Notes: generated from the sequence alone by a model not told the origin. 64,000 bases of DNA from a bacterium DOLZORAL124_38_8 (GCA_002747745.1 PDQG01000004.1:119216-183215); one strand, 5' to 3'. Positions 17,488 to 26,563 are shown, numbered from the stretch's first letter. Translations and numbers: made by a program.

Positions 17488-18246
17488 TTATTTTAGTTTT
17501 CCCCACAACAAATCGAACATCTTTTTATGAAATTCTGCAATTTCTTCTGATTCTATCAAAATAGCCATTTGTTCTTTCCACGACGCATACAGAATTTTGT
17601 TGTCAAACACGTTTATTTCAGGAGAAAAATCGAATTTTTGAGCATCAATCAAACGAATTTCTCGATTTTCCACTGCATCAAACTGCTTTCGTTGCACAGA
17701 AATTTCATTGTCTGGACAAATAGTATCAATCCAAATATTTGCTTTCGTCCGATGCTGATAATACTTTGGGAAAAAATTTGGAAGTCCTTTATGCATTTCT
17801 TCAGCATTTGCATAGGCTCTTATTTTCTTTTCCGAACATTTGAGTGTCTGCAAATACGCCTGACGTAACCCAACTTTTCCTTCAAAAAACTTTACCTTGG
17901 GCTTGGTTTCACTTTTAATTTCTATTGATTTTAATAACGGTAAAATATTCTCAACCAATTGTTTTTCTGTCTCAGTTTTCTTAATAAAAGACTCTTTTTC
18001 TTGCTCCAAGAAGACCAATAAATTTTCTGGAGAAAGCACTTCAAATACCGTAACACCAGCTCTATCTCGTTTGTTTACTAACCCTTTTTTCATCAACCCC
18101 TTTAGTATGTCGTATACACTTGACCGACTAATTCCGGTGCGACGAGCAATATTACTAGCTGGTTGAACTCCTAAAGAAAGTGAAACCAAATAAATTTTTA
18201 TTTCTTTTTCTGATAATCCAATCTTTTTTAACACCTCTTCTATCAT
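17488..18246 (-). CDS. TrmB-family transcriptional regulator
   Basis: 252 aa. The N-terminal winged helix-turn-helix (about residues 1-75) reads GLSEKEIKIYLVSLSLGVQPASNIARRTGISRSSVYDILKGLMKKGLV, typical of TrmB. A coiled linker (about 85-115) and a C-terminal sensor domain (KVKFFEGKVGLRQAYLQTLK..., PLD-like as in TrmB relatives) follow. It is divergent from the radical SAM/Cys-rich pair across 156 nt that contains several palindromes, so it probably controls itself and those genes. Its start has GAGG close to the ATG, the only Shine-Dalgarno-like match I noticed. The ligand is unknown. Confidence 0.85.
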   Translation of the reverse strand: MIEEVLKKIGLSEKEIKIYLVSLSLGVQPASNIARRTGISRSSVYDILKGLMKKGLVNKRDRAGVTVFEVLSPENLLVFLEQEKESFIKKTETEKQLVENILPLLKSIEIKSETKPKVKFFEGKVGLRQAYLQTLKCSEKKIRAYANAEEMHKGLPNFFPKYYQHRTKANIWIDTICPDNEISVQRKQFDAVENREIRLIDAQKFDFSPEINVFDNKILYASWKEQMAILIESEEIAEFHKKMFDLLWGKLK

Positions 18247-18402
18247 TTCCTCGAATAAAATAAATGTTGTCGAAAATAAATCGACAATTTAATTGTACTA
18301 ATAATTAAATATAAAAACAAATAATTAAACAATGAAAATTAATTGTTTGAAATTAAATAGAAAGTTTGACATAATTATTTTACATTTCTTTTTAAATTAA
18401 AA
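18247..18402. promoter_or_regulatory. Divergent control region with palindromic operator candidates
   Basis: Very A/T-rich region between the TrmB gene and the radical SAM gene. Inverted repeats: TTGTCGA-N7-TCGACAA (18267-18287), ACAATT-T-AATTGT (18285-18297) and AAACAAT-N8-ATTGTTT (18327-18348). A TTGACA at 18366-18371 lies 37 nt before the ATG at 18403, the spacing seen in this window's leaderless promoters, but the -10 is poor. The palindromes are candidates for TrmB binding. Confidence 0.5.
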
Positions 18403-19611
18403 ATGAAAACCAACGAATTGAGAAACACCATAGCCCCCGTCTTCCCTGACAACTTCCCACGAAATTATGAAAACGATATTAACGGTTGGGCATTCGACCA
18501 ACAAACACTACAAGAAAACAAAGGAAAACTACTGACACTTGATATCGATTTTGGACAATACTGTTCGCTCAAATGTCCCAACTGTTTTCGAATTCCAACT
18601 CCAAACAAATATAAACCCGAAACGCCATTACAAAAAGAAATTCGTGAAAAAAACATTTCCAATATGAAAAAATGGATTGAAGAAGCCATTCCACTTGGAT
18701 TAAAAAGTGTAAAATTCCTTGGGAAAGGGGAAATGTTTGAAAACAAAGGATTTATCGAATTTCTAGAATTTTTACACGAAAAAAACATTACCCCACTTAT
18801 TTTTACCAAAGGACACATCATTGGAGATGATAACGCTATAGAAAATAAATTCGGATACCTTGGACTACACAATGGAGAACAACTAGTACAAAAATTAAAG
18901 GATTTGAATTGCCGAATCATGCTCGGATTTGCATCATTCAATGATGATGTTCAACGAATCTTAATAGGAGATCAAAACAACCATTTGGATTACATTAAAA
19001 AACGAAATAAAGCATTAAAATTATTTATCGATGCAGGATTTAATAGCACCGAACAATTCAACGAAAAAGGCGAAATCATTACTCGACTTGCCCTTTGTAC
19101 AAATCCGGTTACAAAATTCAACAAAAACGATGTATTAGATGTCTATACTTGGGCAAGAGAACGAAACATCTACTCAATCATTACCCCAACTATGATTTCT
19201 GGAAACGGTGAAAAACTTTTTAATTCAAAGAAATACGAACAAGGACTCGCTCCAAACGAACTCATACATTTATACACGCAAGCCTACAAATGGAACATTA
19301 TGAAGGGCTTACAAACTCTAGAACAAATCAAGCAAGAAGGAATTTCTCCTTATGCAGGAGCACACCCTTGCAACCAAATATCAGCCGGTATGTACATTCA
19401 ATTAGACGGAAAAGTACTTCGTTGTCCTGGCGGAAACGCTGTCGAAGGAAATTTAAAAGAAAAATCATTGTCAGAAATTTGGAACCATTCGAAAAATAAA
19501 CAAGAATTCGCAGGAACCTTTAATGTCGGATGTTTACCGAAAGACGGAAAATCCATTCCTAAAAATTTGTACCAACAAGTGCTTGCAAACCTAACAGAAA
19601 ACAATCTATAA
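18403..19611 (+). CDS. Radical SAM/SPASM-like protein
   Basis: 402 aa. The radical SAM cluster motif CxxxCxxC is clear in QYCSLKCPNCFRIP (about residues 53-60), followed by KFLGKGEMF (the GGE-type SAM contact). The C-terminal part has extra Cys residues: HPCNQ, LRCPGG and VGCLP, with GNLKEKSLSEIWN. This is the layout of a SPASM/twitch auxiliary-cluster domain. SPASM enzymes often modify peptides or proteins. The next gene, 60 nt downstream, encodes a Cys-rich protein that could be its substrate or partner. The substrate is not established by sequence. Confidence 0.85.
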   Translation: MKTNELRNTIAPVFPDNFPRNYENDINGWAFDQQTLQENKGKLLTLDIDFGQYCSLKCPNCFRIPTPNKYKPETPLQKEIREKNISNMKKWIEEAIPLGLKSVKFLGKGEMFENKGFIEFLEFLHEKNITPLIFTKGHIIGDDNAIENKFGYLGLHNGEQLVQKLKDLNCRIMLGFASFNDDVQRILIGDQNNHLDYIKKRNKALKLFIDAGFNSTEQFNEKGEIITRLALCTNPVTKFNKNDVLDVYTWARERNIYSIITPTMISGNGEKLFNSKKYEQGLAPNELIHLYTQAYKWNIMKGLQTLEQIKQEGISPYAGAHPCNQISAGMYIQLDGKVLRCPGGNAVEGNLKEKSLSEIWNHSKNKQEFAGTFNVGCLPKDGKSIPKNLYQQVLANLTENNL

Positions 19612-19670
19612 ATTTAGATAAACCAAACTATTTAATTTATTCTTAAAAAGAACTTACGAAAATATCTCTA

Positions 19671-21338
19671 ATGAAACAAACTTGTCCCGTCTCTGGAAAA
19701 GAATTTATCGTAACTCAATTCGAACAAGATTTTTTGAAAAAAATCGCTCCAACTTTTGCGGGGAAAACGTTTGAAATTCCGCTTCCAAAACTTTGTCCCG
19801 AAGAACGAATGCGACTTCGAACACTCCACCGAAACGAACAGTTTTTATACCGAAATGTATCGGCTTTCTCACAACAAAATGTCATCTCAATCTACCCAAC
19901 CGACACAGATTTTACTATCGTGAGCAAAGACGAATGGTTTAGCGACACATGGGATGGATTAGACTACGGAACAGATTTTGATTTTTCAAAAAACTTTTTT
20001 GAGCAATTTCAAGTGCTCAGAAAAAAGGTACCACGGGCTTCAACCGTAAACGAACAAAACGAAAATTGCGAATACACAACAGGAACCGCTTATTCTAAAA
20101 ACTGTTACCTTATCAACTCGTCTGAAAACTGTGAAGATTGTTATTATTCAAAACTATTACAACAATGTACCAATGTGGTAGACAGTGCCTACTGCTACGA
20201 TTCCGAATTATTATACGAATGCTTCAATGTAAAAAACTGTTATGACTGTAAATACACTTACAATGCCCAAAACAGTTCCGATTGTTGGTTCTGCGACGAT
20301 ATAAAGAACTGCCAAAATTGTTTTCTTAGTACAAATTTAGTAGGACAACAATACGTTTTTATGAATCAAAAACTCAGCAAAGATGAATACGAAAAACGAA
20401 TCCAAACCATCTTGAATTCTAAAGAACACTGGGAAAAATGCTTTTCTCTATTTAAAGACGTACAAAAAAATCGATGGTACAAATACGCTCAAATTTTAAA
20501 CAGCGAAAACTGTACCGGAGATTTTATTGCCAATTCCCAAAACTGTTTAAATTGTTACGACGTAACTAAAAGCCAAGATTGCTTAAATGTACAAGTTGGA
20601 GTGGAAGTCAAAGACCTACTTGATTGTTCAAATATGTATCTAAAACCAGAATTATCATACAGCGTTCTAGGAACCATTAATACATACAATGTTCATTTTT
20701 GTCTCTACGTGTTTAATTCCAACAACGTTTTTTATTCTGAACTTTGCTATAACTGCCAAAACTGTTTTGGTTGCGTTGGTTTACGAAACAACAAATACTG
20801 CATTTTCAATAAGCAATATTCCCCTGAAGAATATGAGAATACCGTTACCAAAATAATTGAACACATGCAAACCACTGGAGAATGGGGACAATTCTTCCCA
20901 GCTTGGATGAGCACGTTCCCTTACAACAAGAGTCTCGCTTATGAATATCTTCCATTAACAAAAGAAGAAGCAATCGCTCGTAATTATCAATGGGAGTCGC
21001 CAAAAACAAAAAGTTTTCTCCCTCAAAATTACGCGATTCCAAACCGAATCGAAGACACCCCGGATGATATTTGTACGAAAATACTAGCCTGTGAAGTTTC
21101 TGGAGAAAATTACCGTATTCAACCAGCCGAGCTCCGTTTTTACCGAACAATGAATCTCCCTATTCCGAAGAAATGCCCTAATACCCGATATCAAGAACGA
21201 ATGAAAATGCGAAATGAACGAAAATTATACCAACGAAAATGTGTCAAAAGTGGTGAAGCCATTGCAACCACATTTGCTCCAAATCGACCAGAAAAAATAC
21301 TCTGCGAAAAAGAATATCAAAAAATAATTCACGGATAA
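19671..21338 (+). CDS. Cys-rich repeat protein with zinc-ribbon-like ends
   Basis: 555 aa with about 32 Cys. The N-terminus (CPVSGKEF...LCPEERMRLR) and C-terminus (CEVSGENY...KKCPNTRYQERMKMR, KCVKSGE, LCEKEYQ) look like zinc-ribbon or treble-clef elements. The middle (about residues 125-400) is a repeated pattern of N-C-x-x-C-Y/F units such as ENCEDCYYS, NCYDCKYT and NCQNCF, broken by a short helical YSPEEYE-type hinge seen twice (KDEYEKR, PEEYENT). Periodic Cys pairs suggest a solenoid with stacked Cys. I recall similar proteins in CPR genomes, without known function. It is probably cotranscribed with the radical SAM gene. Confidence 0.8.
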   Translation: MKQTCPVSGKEFIVTQFEQDFLKKIAPTFAGKTFEIPLPKLCPEERMRLRTLHRNEQFLYRNVSAFSQQNVISIYPTDTDFTIVSKDEWFSDTWDGLDYGTDFDFSKNFFEQFQVLRKKVPRASTVNEQNENCEYTTGTAYSKNCYLINSSENCEDCYYSKLLQQCTNVVDSAYCYDSELLYECFNVKNCYDCKYTYNAQNSSDCWFCDDIKNCQNCFLSTNLVGQQYVFMNQKLSKDEYEKRIQTILNSKEHWEKCFSLFKDVQKNRWYKYAQILNSENCTGDFIANSQNCLNCYDVTKSQDCLNVQVGVEVKDLLDCSNMYLKPELSYSVLGTINTYNVHFCLYVFNSNNVFYSELCYNCQNCFGCVGLRNNKYCIFNKQYSPEEYENTVTKIIEHMQTTGEWGQFFPAWMSTFPYNKSLAYEYLPLTKEEAIARNYQWESPKTKSFLPQNYAIPNRIEDTPDDICTKILACEVSGENYRIQPAELRFYRTMNLPIPKKCPNTRYQERMKMRNERKLYQRKCVKSGEAIATTFAPNRPEKILCEKEYQKIIHG

Positions 21339-21346
21339 ACTCCTAG

Positions 21347-23761
21347 CTATTCCCACAAATTTCGAAGTTTTTGTATTACTTCATTTGTTCGATACACCGA
21401 TTTTCTTCGCTCTAAAGCCTTTCCATTCCACAGAGCGTTATCGTATTCGAAATATTTTCCTAACGATTTTTGATACCAATCAATTCGTTCTGACACCCAA
21501 CCACTCTTTAGAAGCGTTAAAATTTGCTCCCCACGCTGAACCATTAATTCTGGAGCGGCAAAATGCGACACATACAAAAACAATTGGTTAAAGTTTCCCG
21601 TTGTATCTCGCAGATAATACACAAACTTTGCCAAATCTATGGTCAAATTTTTAGTTTGAAAAGACTCGTCACCATCCCACGGAAACAAGCCCCACTGATT
21701 TTTGGTTTTGTCAAAATACACATAATAATTCCGACTGACACTGTCCCACCCATTCAAAAAATACGTCAACCACGCATAGTCTAATACTTGTTTCACATTT
21801 ATTTCTGCGGTCATATCGGTTTTTAAGTCAGACAGCCCCCGAATAAAATCAAGGAATTTCACACGATCACCATGAATTTTATAAGGCGACAAAGTTTTGG
21901 CTGGATTCCCCAACCAGGTCAAATTGGGGTTATACACCGACCCACTATTCTTCGCGTAAAAATAGTCACTAACCGATAAATTTCGTTTCTTGAAAAACGG
22001 CTTTTTAATTGGCTCTACTAGTTGATACACCCCAAATGGTTGGCCATTTATTTCTACCAACACCGTAGTGAAATTTGGAGCTGGCAAACCCAATTTTCGG
22101 AAAACATCATACCAAAGTTTTTCTCGAATCATCGATTCATCGCTCAACACACTTCGAAGTTTAAACTCGTTTCCGTCTGCCAAAAAGGGAAGCGCAAAGG
22201 TTTTCGGAAAATCCTTAAACGTCTCAACGGTAAACGAGGGTTTTATGTAGCCTAAACTTCCATTCCCACGAGTTTTTATTCGAATCGAACGGGTAATTTT
22301 ACTCTTCTCATCCGCTTGAAAATCTAACCACCCCACATACCGCTGACGAGTCGTACGATTCTGTAACATTTCTTGAAACTGAGCGGGTTCTAAAAATATT
22401 TTCACCACCGGAATATTAATATTTTGAGGTTTTTGAACCGAATTCGGCAACCACTCACGCCGCGATAAAAACTGTCTCACTTCATCATTATTTTGCTGTG
22501 GCAACTGGGCCAACATTTTTTTATTCGGCGTTACTTTGTACCACTTTCTCGTTCCGTCACGCAAAACAATTTGAACTTTCCCCGTAAATTTCTGGGACTT
22601 CCACCATAATTTTACACGCTTCACCGAATCTTTCACCGGCATCGACCATAAATACTGATACACCCCCGAGGCTGACACACGGTACACCATCAAACGATTG
22701 AAACTCGTTTGAAACCACCAAACTTTTTGCGGCACAAGTCCCTTTGTATTTGGTGTATCAGCGGTTTTATATGGTTTTGCTTGGTAAGAAATCAACCTAT
22801 TTTCTCGAATCACCGTCGGAGCTGATGGATATGAAGCCGTCGAAAAGGATTTCAATACGATTTCATGCTTCCAACGCCAAAACCGATACGCAATATCTAA
22901 AAACTCCGCTTGTGTTAATACTTTATTCGGCCAAAACGACTGATTTAATTCCGACCGCAACACTCCATTTCGATACGCCATGGCCACCATGGGCAAAGCC
23001 AAGTGATACTCGTTTATCCCTTCTAGAACCGATGGTTCAATCAATGCCCAATCAGAGAATTTCTTAGGAACTTTTATCTTTGAGTTTTGATATAAAAGTT
23101 TCAGCAATCCCCACAAATTAATTCCCAAATCAGGATAAAATTTACCATCAATTCCGTTCACGAGCCCTTGTGATTTAGCATAACAAATTTCACCGCTGTA
23201 TGGATGTTGTGGAGTGATATCACCAAAACAAGCCGCCGCATACGACTGATATTTCTTTCCAGGATCATTCCAATTCAAAATAAATTTCAAGGCTTCAGCT
23301 CGAGACACCATCTTGGTTTCTTTTGCGGTTGGAAAATGAACATCTTGCCCATTAAAAAAAGCGAAAGCCTGACGTCCTTTGGAAGCAAAAGGCTCAAACG
23401 CCTGAGAACGAGTTTTTATTTGCAAGTTTTTCACCACCGAACCAAGGCCGGTTTTACTATAACAATACTCCGTTTGGTCAAAAAACCGTCCACACTCAAA
23501 GGCTCGCTCATGAAACACTTTTCCTTTGCGTTCAAATAAGACGAATGAAGTCTGCTTGGTTTTGTTATTTTGGACATACCAAATATCTTCAAACCGTTTT
23601 ACGGAATGATCATTTTTAAACTGAAACGAAAAGTATTCCGTATCATAAAACTGAAAATTAGAATCAATTTGCGGTAATGCGGCTTGAACTGAACTAATTC
23701 CTACAACATTCACGAACAACGCCCCTACTAATAGATATATTTTTTGAATACTTGCTTCCAT
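21347..23761 (-). CDS. SLH-like plus CotH kinase-like secreted protein
   Basis: 804 aa from the ATG at 23761, chosen because it begins a good signal peptide (MEASIQKIYLLVGALF...SVQA). The first third has S-layer-homology-like repeats (AACFGDITPQHPYSGEICYAKSQGLVNG and two weaker copies), for wall attachment. The C-terminal half is a CotH-type kinase domain: KTRGNGSLGYIKPSF, FKLRSVLSDESMIREKLWYDVF, INGQPFGVYQLVEPI, then NGWDSVSRNYYVYFD and WGLFPWDGDESF. The start overlaps the VTC gene by 34 nt. DUF4956-VTC-CotH is a recurrent bacterial gene order, so these three likely act together at the envelope. Confidence 0.87.
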   Translation of the reverse strand: MEASIQKIYLLVGALFVNVVGISSVQAALPQIDSNFQFYDTEYFSFQFKNDHSVKRFEDIWYVQNNKTKQTSFVLFERKGKVFHERAFECGRFFDQTEYCYSKTGLGSVVKNLQIKTRSQAFEPFASKGRQAFAFFNGQDVHFPTAKETKMVSRAEALKFILNWNDPGKKYQSYAAACFGDITPQHPYSGEICYAKSQGLVNGIDGKFYPDLGINLWGLLKLLYQNSKIKVPKKFSDWALIEPSVLEGINEYHLALPMVAMAYRNGVLRSELNQSFWPNKVLTQAEFLDIAYRFWRWKHEIVLKSFSTASYPSAPTVIRENRLISYQAKPYKTADTPNTKGLVPQKVWWFQTSFNRLMVYRVSASGVYQYLWSMPVKDSVKRVKLWWKSQKFTGKVQIVLRDGTRKWYKVTPNKKMLAQLPQQNNDEVRQFLSRREWLPNSVQKPQNINIPVVKIFLEPAQFQEMLQNRTTRQRYVGWLDFQADEKSKITRSIRIKTRGNGSLGYIKPSFTVETFKDFPKTFALPFLADGNEFKLRSVLSDESMIREKLWYDVFRKLGLPAPNFTTVLVEINGQPFGVYQLVEPIKKPFFKKRNLSVSDYFYAKNSGSVYNPNLTWLGNPAKTLSPYKIHGDRVKFLDFIRGLSDLKTDMTAEINVKQVLDYAWLTYFLNGWDSVSRNYYVYFDKTKNQWGLFPWDGDESFQTKNLTIDLAKFVYYLRDTTGNFNQLFLYVSHFAAPELMVQRGEQILTLLKSGWVSERIDWYQKSLGKYFEYDNALWNGKALERRKSVYRTNEVIQKLRNLWE

Positions 23762-24462
23762 TTGTTTCGCGGTAAATGTGAATATTTGTAACATAGTCCA
23801 ACGCAATATTTAGAAAAAGAAATTTCTTGTATTCGATGTGAGTGTAAGAATTTTTTCAAAATCGAAAAGGTTCGTCCCCCGTTCTTGGGCACTTTGATTT
23901 CTAATATTAAAAAATTCGGCAAAATTTTTGTTTGTTCTACCGTCAAGAATCGGTCTAAGGTCACTTTGACGTTCGTTGATGAGGACAGAAAGGATACTCG
24001 TTTATAATGAATCGACAATGATTTTTGCAAATTACTTGCATCAAACTCTTGTTGCAAAATAGTTGCAAAATCATCTTTTTCTGAAACTAAAACACGTTTT
24101 TTAATCGTTTTTTTCGATTTTGTTTTCGTTTTTTCTTCTAAAAATGATTCTCCCGTGGCTTTGTACAATCGATACCGCCATTTTTTTCGGGGTAACTTCC
24201 CACAACGGTGATGATGGAAACTCGTATAATGTTCATCATCAAAATACACCGTTTTATATTCATTCACGGTCACCCCATTTCCTAAATCGACCACGGCAAA
24301 ATCAAGCGACCGTAAACAATCCAACAACTCATCTAACAAATTCTCTGGCACACAAAATTTATAATCAACTCGCTCTGTCTTTGTATGAGTATCCAAAACC
24401 TGCAAAGCAACAGGCTTAAAATTCTCAACGGTCCAAGTAGGTAACAGCAATTTTGGTGGCAT
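23728..24462 (-). CDS. VTC-domain protein (polyphosphate polymerase-like)
   Basis: 244 aa. The VTC/CYTH-like tunnel domain fills the chain: RVDYKFCVPENLLDELL, NEYKTVYFDDEHYTSFHHHRCGKLPRKKWRYRLY, SFLEEKTKTKSKKTIKKR, then LDRFLTV...LILEIKVPK. Basic residues (R/K in RxDYK, KxRxRxY and the K-rich strand) and acidic residues (FLEEK, LEIK) are where the tunnel fold binds phosphates and metal. The VTC domain makes polyphosphate from ATP in eukaryotes; in bacteria it usually sits beside DUF4956 and CotH. It starts at ATG 24462, overlapping the DUF4956 gene by 38 nt. Confidence 0.85.
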   Translation of the reverse strand: MPPKLLLPTWTVENFKPVALQVLDTHTKTERVDYKFCVPENLLDELLDCLRSLDFAVVDLGNGVTVNEYKTVYFDDEHYTSFHHHRCGKLPRKKWRYRLYKATGESFLEEKTKTKSKKTIKKRVLVSEKDDFATILQQEFDASNLQKSLSIHYKRVSFLSSSTNVKVTLDRFLTVEQTKILPNFLILEIKVPKNGGRTFSILKKFLHSHRIQEISFSKYCVGLCYKYSHLPRNKWKQVFKKYIY

Positions 24463-24997
24463 CACGCAAATAGTCTACTGTAAGCACTTCAAAATGCAAA
24501 ACCCGAACCCCAAATTCTTTTTGCAATCGTTTTGCAAAATCTTCTTTTTCTTTTTTATTTTTCAGTATTATTAGTTCATCAAAAGTAATTTTCATCGTTC
24601 TTTGCTCGGCCACGAACCCATATGTATCCAGCAAAATAATTCCCAAAAAGACGAACAAAATCACTCCATACGACAGCAACAACCAAACTGGATTTGGCAC
24701 TTGAGCCGCTAAAATCCCAATCACCACGGCCATCAATAACATCACCGTATCGGTAAGTGAATCAATGGAAGAACGCAAACGAATAAACGACAATACCCCA
24801 AAAATACCCAAGCCAACCGAAATATTTTGCTCAAACGACGCTAACGACACCAATAAAAACAATAACAACGCCAACGGCACTATCGCCAAAGATACTTCTT
24901 TTTTACGATTCCAAATAAAATACCCTACCGACAAAAAAAACGTCGTACTAAACAGTCCCAACAAATTCCAACCGTAGAGTGTTATAAATTCTTTCAT
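24425..24997 (-). CDS. DUF4956 membrane protein
   Basis: 190 aa with about five membrane helices in the first 130 residues, then a soluble alpha/beta tail (ELIILKNKKEKEDFAKRLQKEFGVRVLHFEVLTVDY). The signature GIFGVLSFIRLRSSIDSLTDTVMLLMAVVIG matches DUF4956 proteins. It is the first gene of the DUF4956-VTC-CotH operon. It is also the only clear gene here that ends in UGA, and a UAA follows three codons later in frame. The promoter places TATACT 8 nt from the ATG. Confidence 0.83.
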   Translation of the reverse strand: MKEFITLYGWNLLGLFSTTFFLSVGYFIWNRKKEVSLAIVPLALLLFLLVSLASFEQNISVGLGIFGVLSFIRLRSSIDSLTDTVMLLMAVVIGILAAQVPNPVWLLLSYGVILFVFLGIILLDTYGFVAEQRTMKITFDELIILKNKKEKEDFAKRLQKEFGVRVLHFEVLTVDYLRDATKIAVTYLDR

Positions 24998-25005
24998 GCT
25001 TGATG

Positions 25006-25034
25006 AGTATACGAAAGATTTTCGTTCAGAGCAA
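25006..25034 (-). promoter_or_regulatory. Promoter of DUF4956-VTC-CotH operon (leaderless)
   Basis: Reverse strand: TTGCTC (25034-25029), 17-nt spacer, TATACT (25011-25006), then 8 nt to the ATG at 24997. Transcription should start at the ATG. Confidence 0.6.
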
Positions 25035-25116
25035 ATTAAGGTTCCAAGATGTTGGACACTATGCAGAAATATCTATTTCGGACATTTATACTTAAAATTA
25101 ATTGTTTTACTGAAGA

Positions 25117-26322
25117 TTATTCATTTTCATTTTTCCATCGTATCCAGAGCAAAAAGGTCGAAGCAATGGGAAACAAAAGTGTTCCTACCGTTAAACACAA
25201 CGTAAGGGTTTTCTCAAATGGCACAAAAATAATGCCCAACAAGCACAAAATAGGAACATATAAAAAATGGTTTAATTTTTTATATAAACTCCTCATATGG
25301 TTCGGAATTTCAATGACCCGAATGAGTCCCACACAAGAAAGGAGAAAAATTATCAAAGGAAGAATGATTAACAATTTATCTGACACTGAAAAATCTACGG
25401 CATATTCTAATATATTCAGTATTCCCGTATTAATAAGCCCTAAGCTCGCTAATAATGGAAAATGCAATCCAACCCAAGTGGCACGTGCAATATCATTCTT
25501 TTGCGGAATTTTCCCGCCAATAAAATCAAAAAATATCCACCAAAGTCCTGCTAAAAGCAAAAAACTCCCAATAATATTCAAAATATTCCCCATGGTCCAT
25601 TGATGAATATAAGTAGAGCCTTCTATTAAGGAAATAATCCCTTCCCCCAAAATAATAATCGTTAACAAATCAAAGCGTTCTACAAAAGAAGGACCAATAT
25701 GTTTTACGGCCTCTAATTGTTCTTTTTTTACCTTTTTATTGGGGTGAGCAATAATAAGCAACGTCCAGCTCAGAGATATCAATACCGAAAAAAACCACAA
25801 GAAATAAGAAATATCTGATGGTGTAAAAATAGAGATAGCATACGCTAAAGTGGTTCCACAAAATAACCATACAAACGGCTTCGCAATCGGTTTATGATCC
25901 ACATCATGCACGCCCGTTCGCCACCACAAGAACGTTAGAATCGTCAAAAAAATAGTATAAGACAGTGCAAACCCTTGATACCCCTCTCCAAAGGCGGTCG
26001 GAATAAATATCCCCATTCCAACCAAGCTGATCATTTGTAAAAACGTAAAGACCCTAGTTTTTATATCTTTGTTTCCATGTAATTCGTAGTACAAACTTCC
26101 ATTAAACCAGGCCCAAAGAATCATCGAAAGAACTCCCAAGTAGGAAAAAATCGTATTCCAAGAAACATGTCCGGCCACGAGGTGTGATAACTGAATAATA
26201 ATCGCTACATATACCAAATCGTAAAAAAGTTCCAAATATGTAATTGACCGATGCGTATCTCTCTGAGTAGCATCAGCGGGTTTTTGCCACCAAATTCTAA
26301 AGGTTTCTTTTAGTAATTTCAT
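25117..26322 (-). CDS. LtrA-family (low temperature requirement A) membrane protein
   Basis: 401 aa from the ATG at 26322; 20 upstream codons are open but poor. It has about ten or eleven membrane helices. The N-terminus reads DATQRDTHRSITYLELFYDLVYVAIIIQLSHL, the LtrA signature (ELFFDLVFVxAIxxL). A conserved mid-protein HIGPSFVERFDLLTIIILGEGIISL segment (the ERFGLFTIIVLGE-like motif) is also present. The role of LtrA proteins is not well established. It has no obvious operon partner and ends in UAA. Confidence 0.87.
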   Translation of the reverse strand: MKLLKETFRIWWQKPADATQRDTHRSITYLELFYDLVYVAIIIQLSHLVAGHVSWNTIFSYLGVLSMILWAWFNGSLYYELHGNKDIKTRVFTFLQMISLVGMGIFIPTAFGEGYQGFALSYTIFLTILTFLWWRTGVHDVDHKPIAKPFVWLFCGTTLAYAISIFTPSDISYFLWFFSVLISLSWTLLIIAHPNKKVKKEQLEAVKHIGPSFVERFDLLTIIILGEGIISLIEGSTYIHQWTMGNILNIIGSFLLLAGLWWIFFDFIGGKIPQKNDIARATWVGLHFPLLASLGLINTGILNILEYAVDFSVSDKLLIILPLIIFLLSCVGLIRVIEIPNHMRSLYKKLNHFLYVPILCLLGIIFVPFEKTLTLCLTVGTLLFPIASTFLLWIRWKNENE

Positions 26323-26494
26323 ACATATGTTATAACACAAAAAATAGTATCTTAAAAATTTATGACCTACATAAAAAATCAAAAAATTAAATCATTTACG
26401 TTGCTCCGTGAATGAAAAATTTTTATAAATAAAAAAACACATTTGTATTATATTTTCATTTACTCCCGTTGGTCGTGAATGAAAGACTTTATTT

Positions 26495-26533
26495 TTATAA
26501 AATAAAAAAATAACTCACACATGTGAGTTATTT
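26495..26533 (-). terminator. Rho-independent terminator of the 16S transcript
   Basis: A nearly perfect 11-12 bp stem (26533-26522 with 26519-26508) is followed on the reverse strand by a U/A-rich tract. It lies about 150 nt after the 16S 3' end and shows that the 16S transcript stops here, with no 23S, 5S or tRNA attached. Confidence 0.75.
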
Positions 26534-26541
26534 GGAACATC

Positions 26542-26563
26542 AGTTCCCTTTCATTTCGAACGC
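26542..26563 (-). repeat. 16S processing stem, 3' arm
   Basis: Pairs with 28304-28325 over 22 consecutive positions (20 Watson-Crick and 2 G-U). The arms flank the whole 16S gene and should form the long precursor stem cut by RNase III. Confidence 0.75.
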
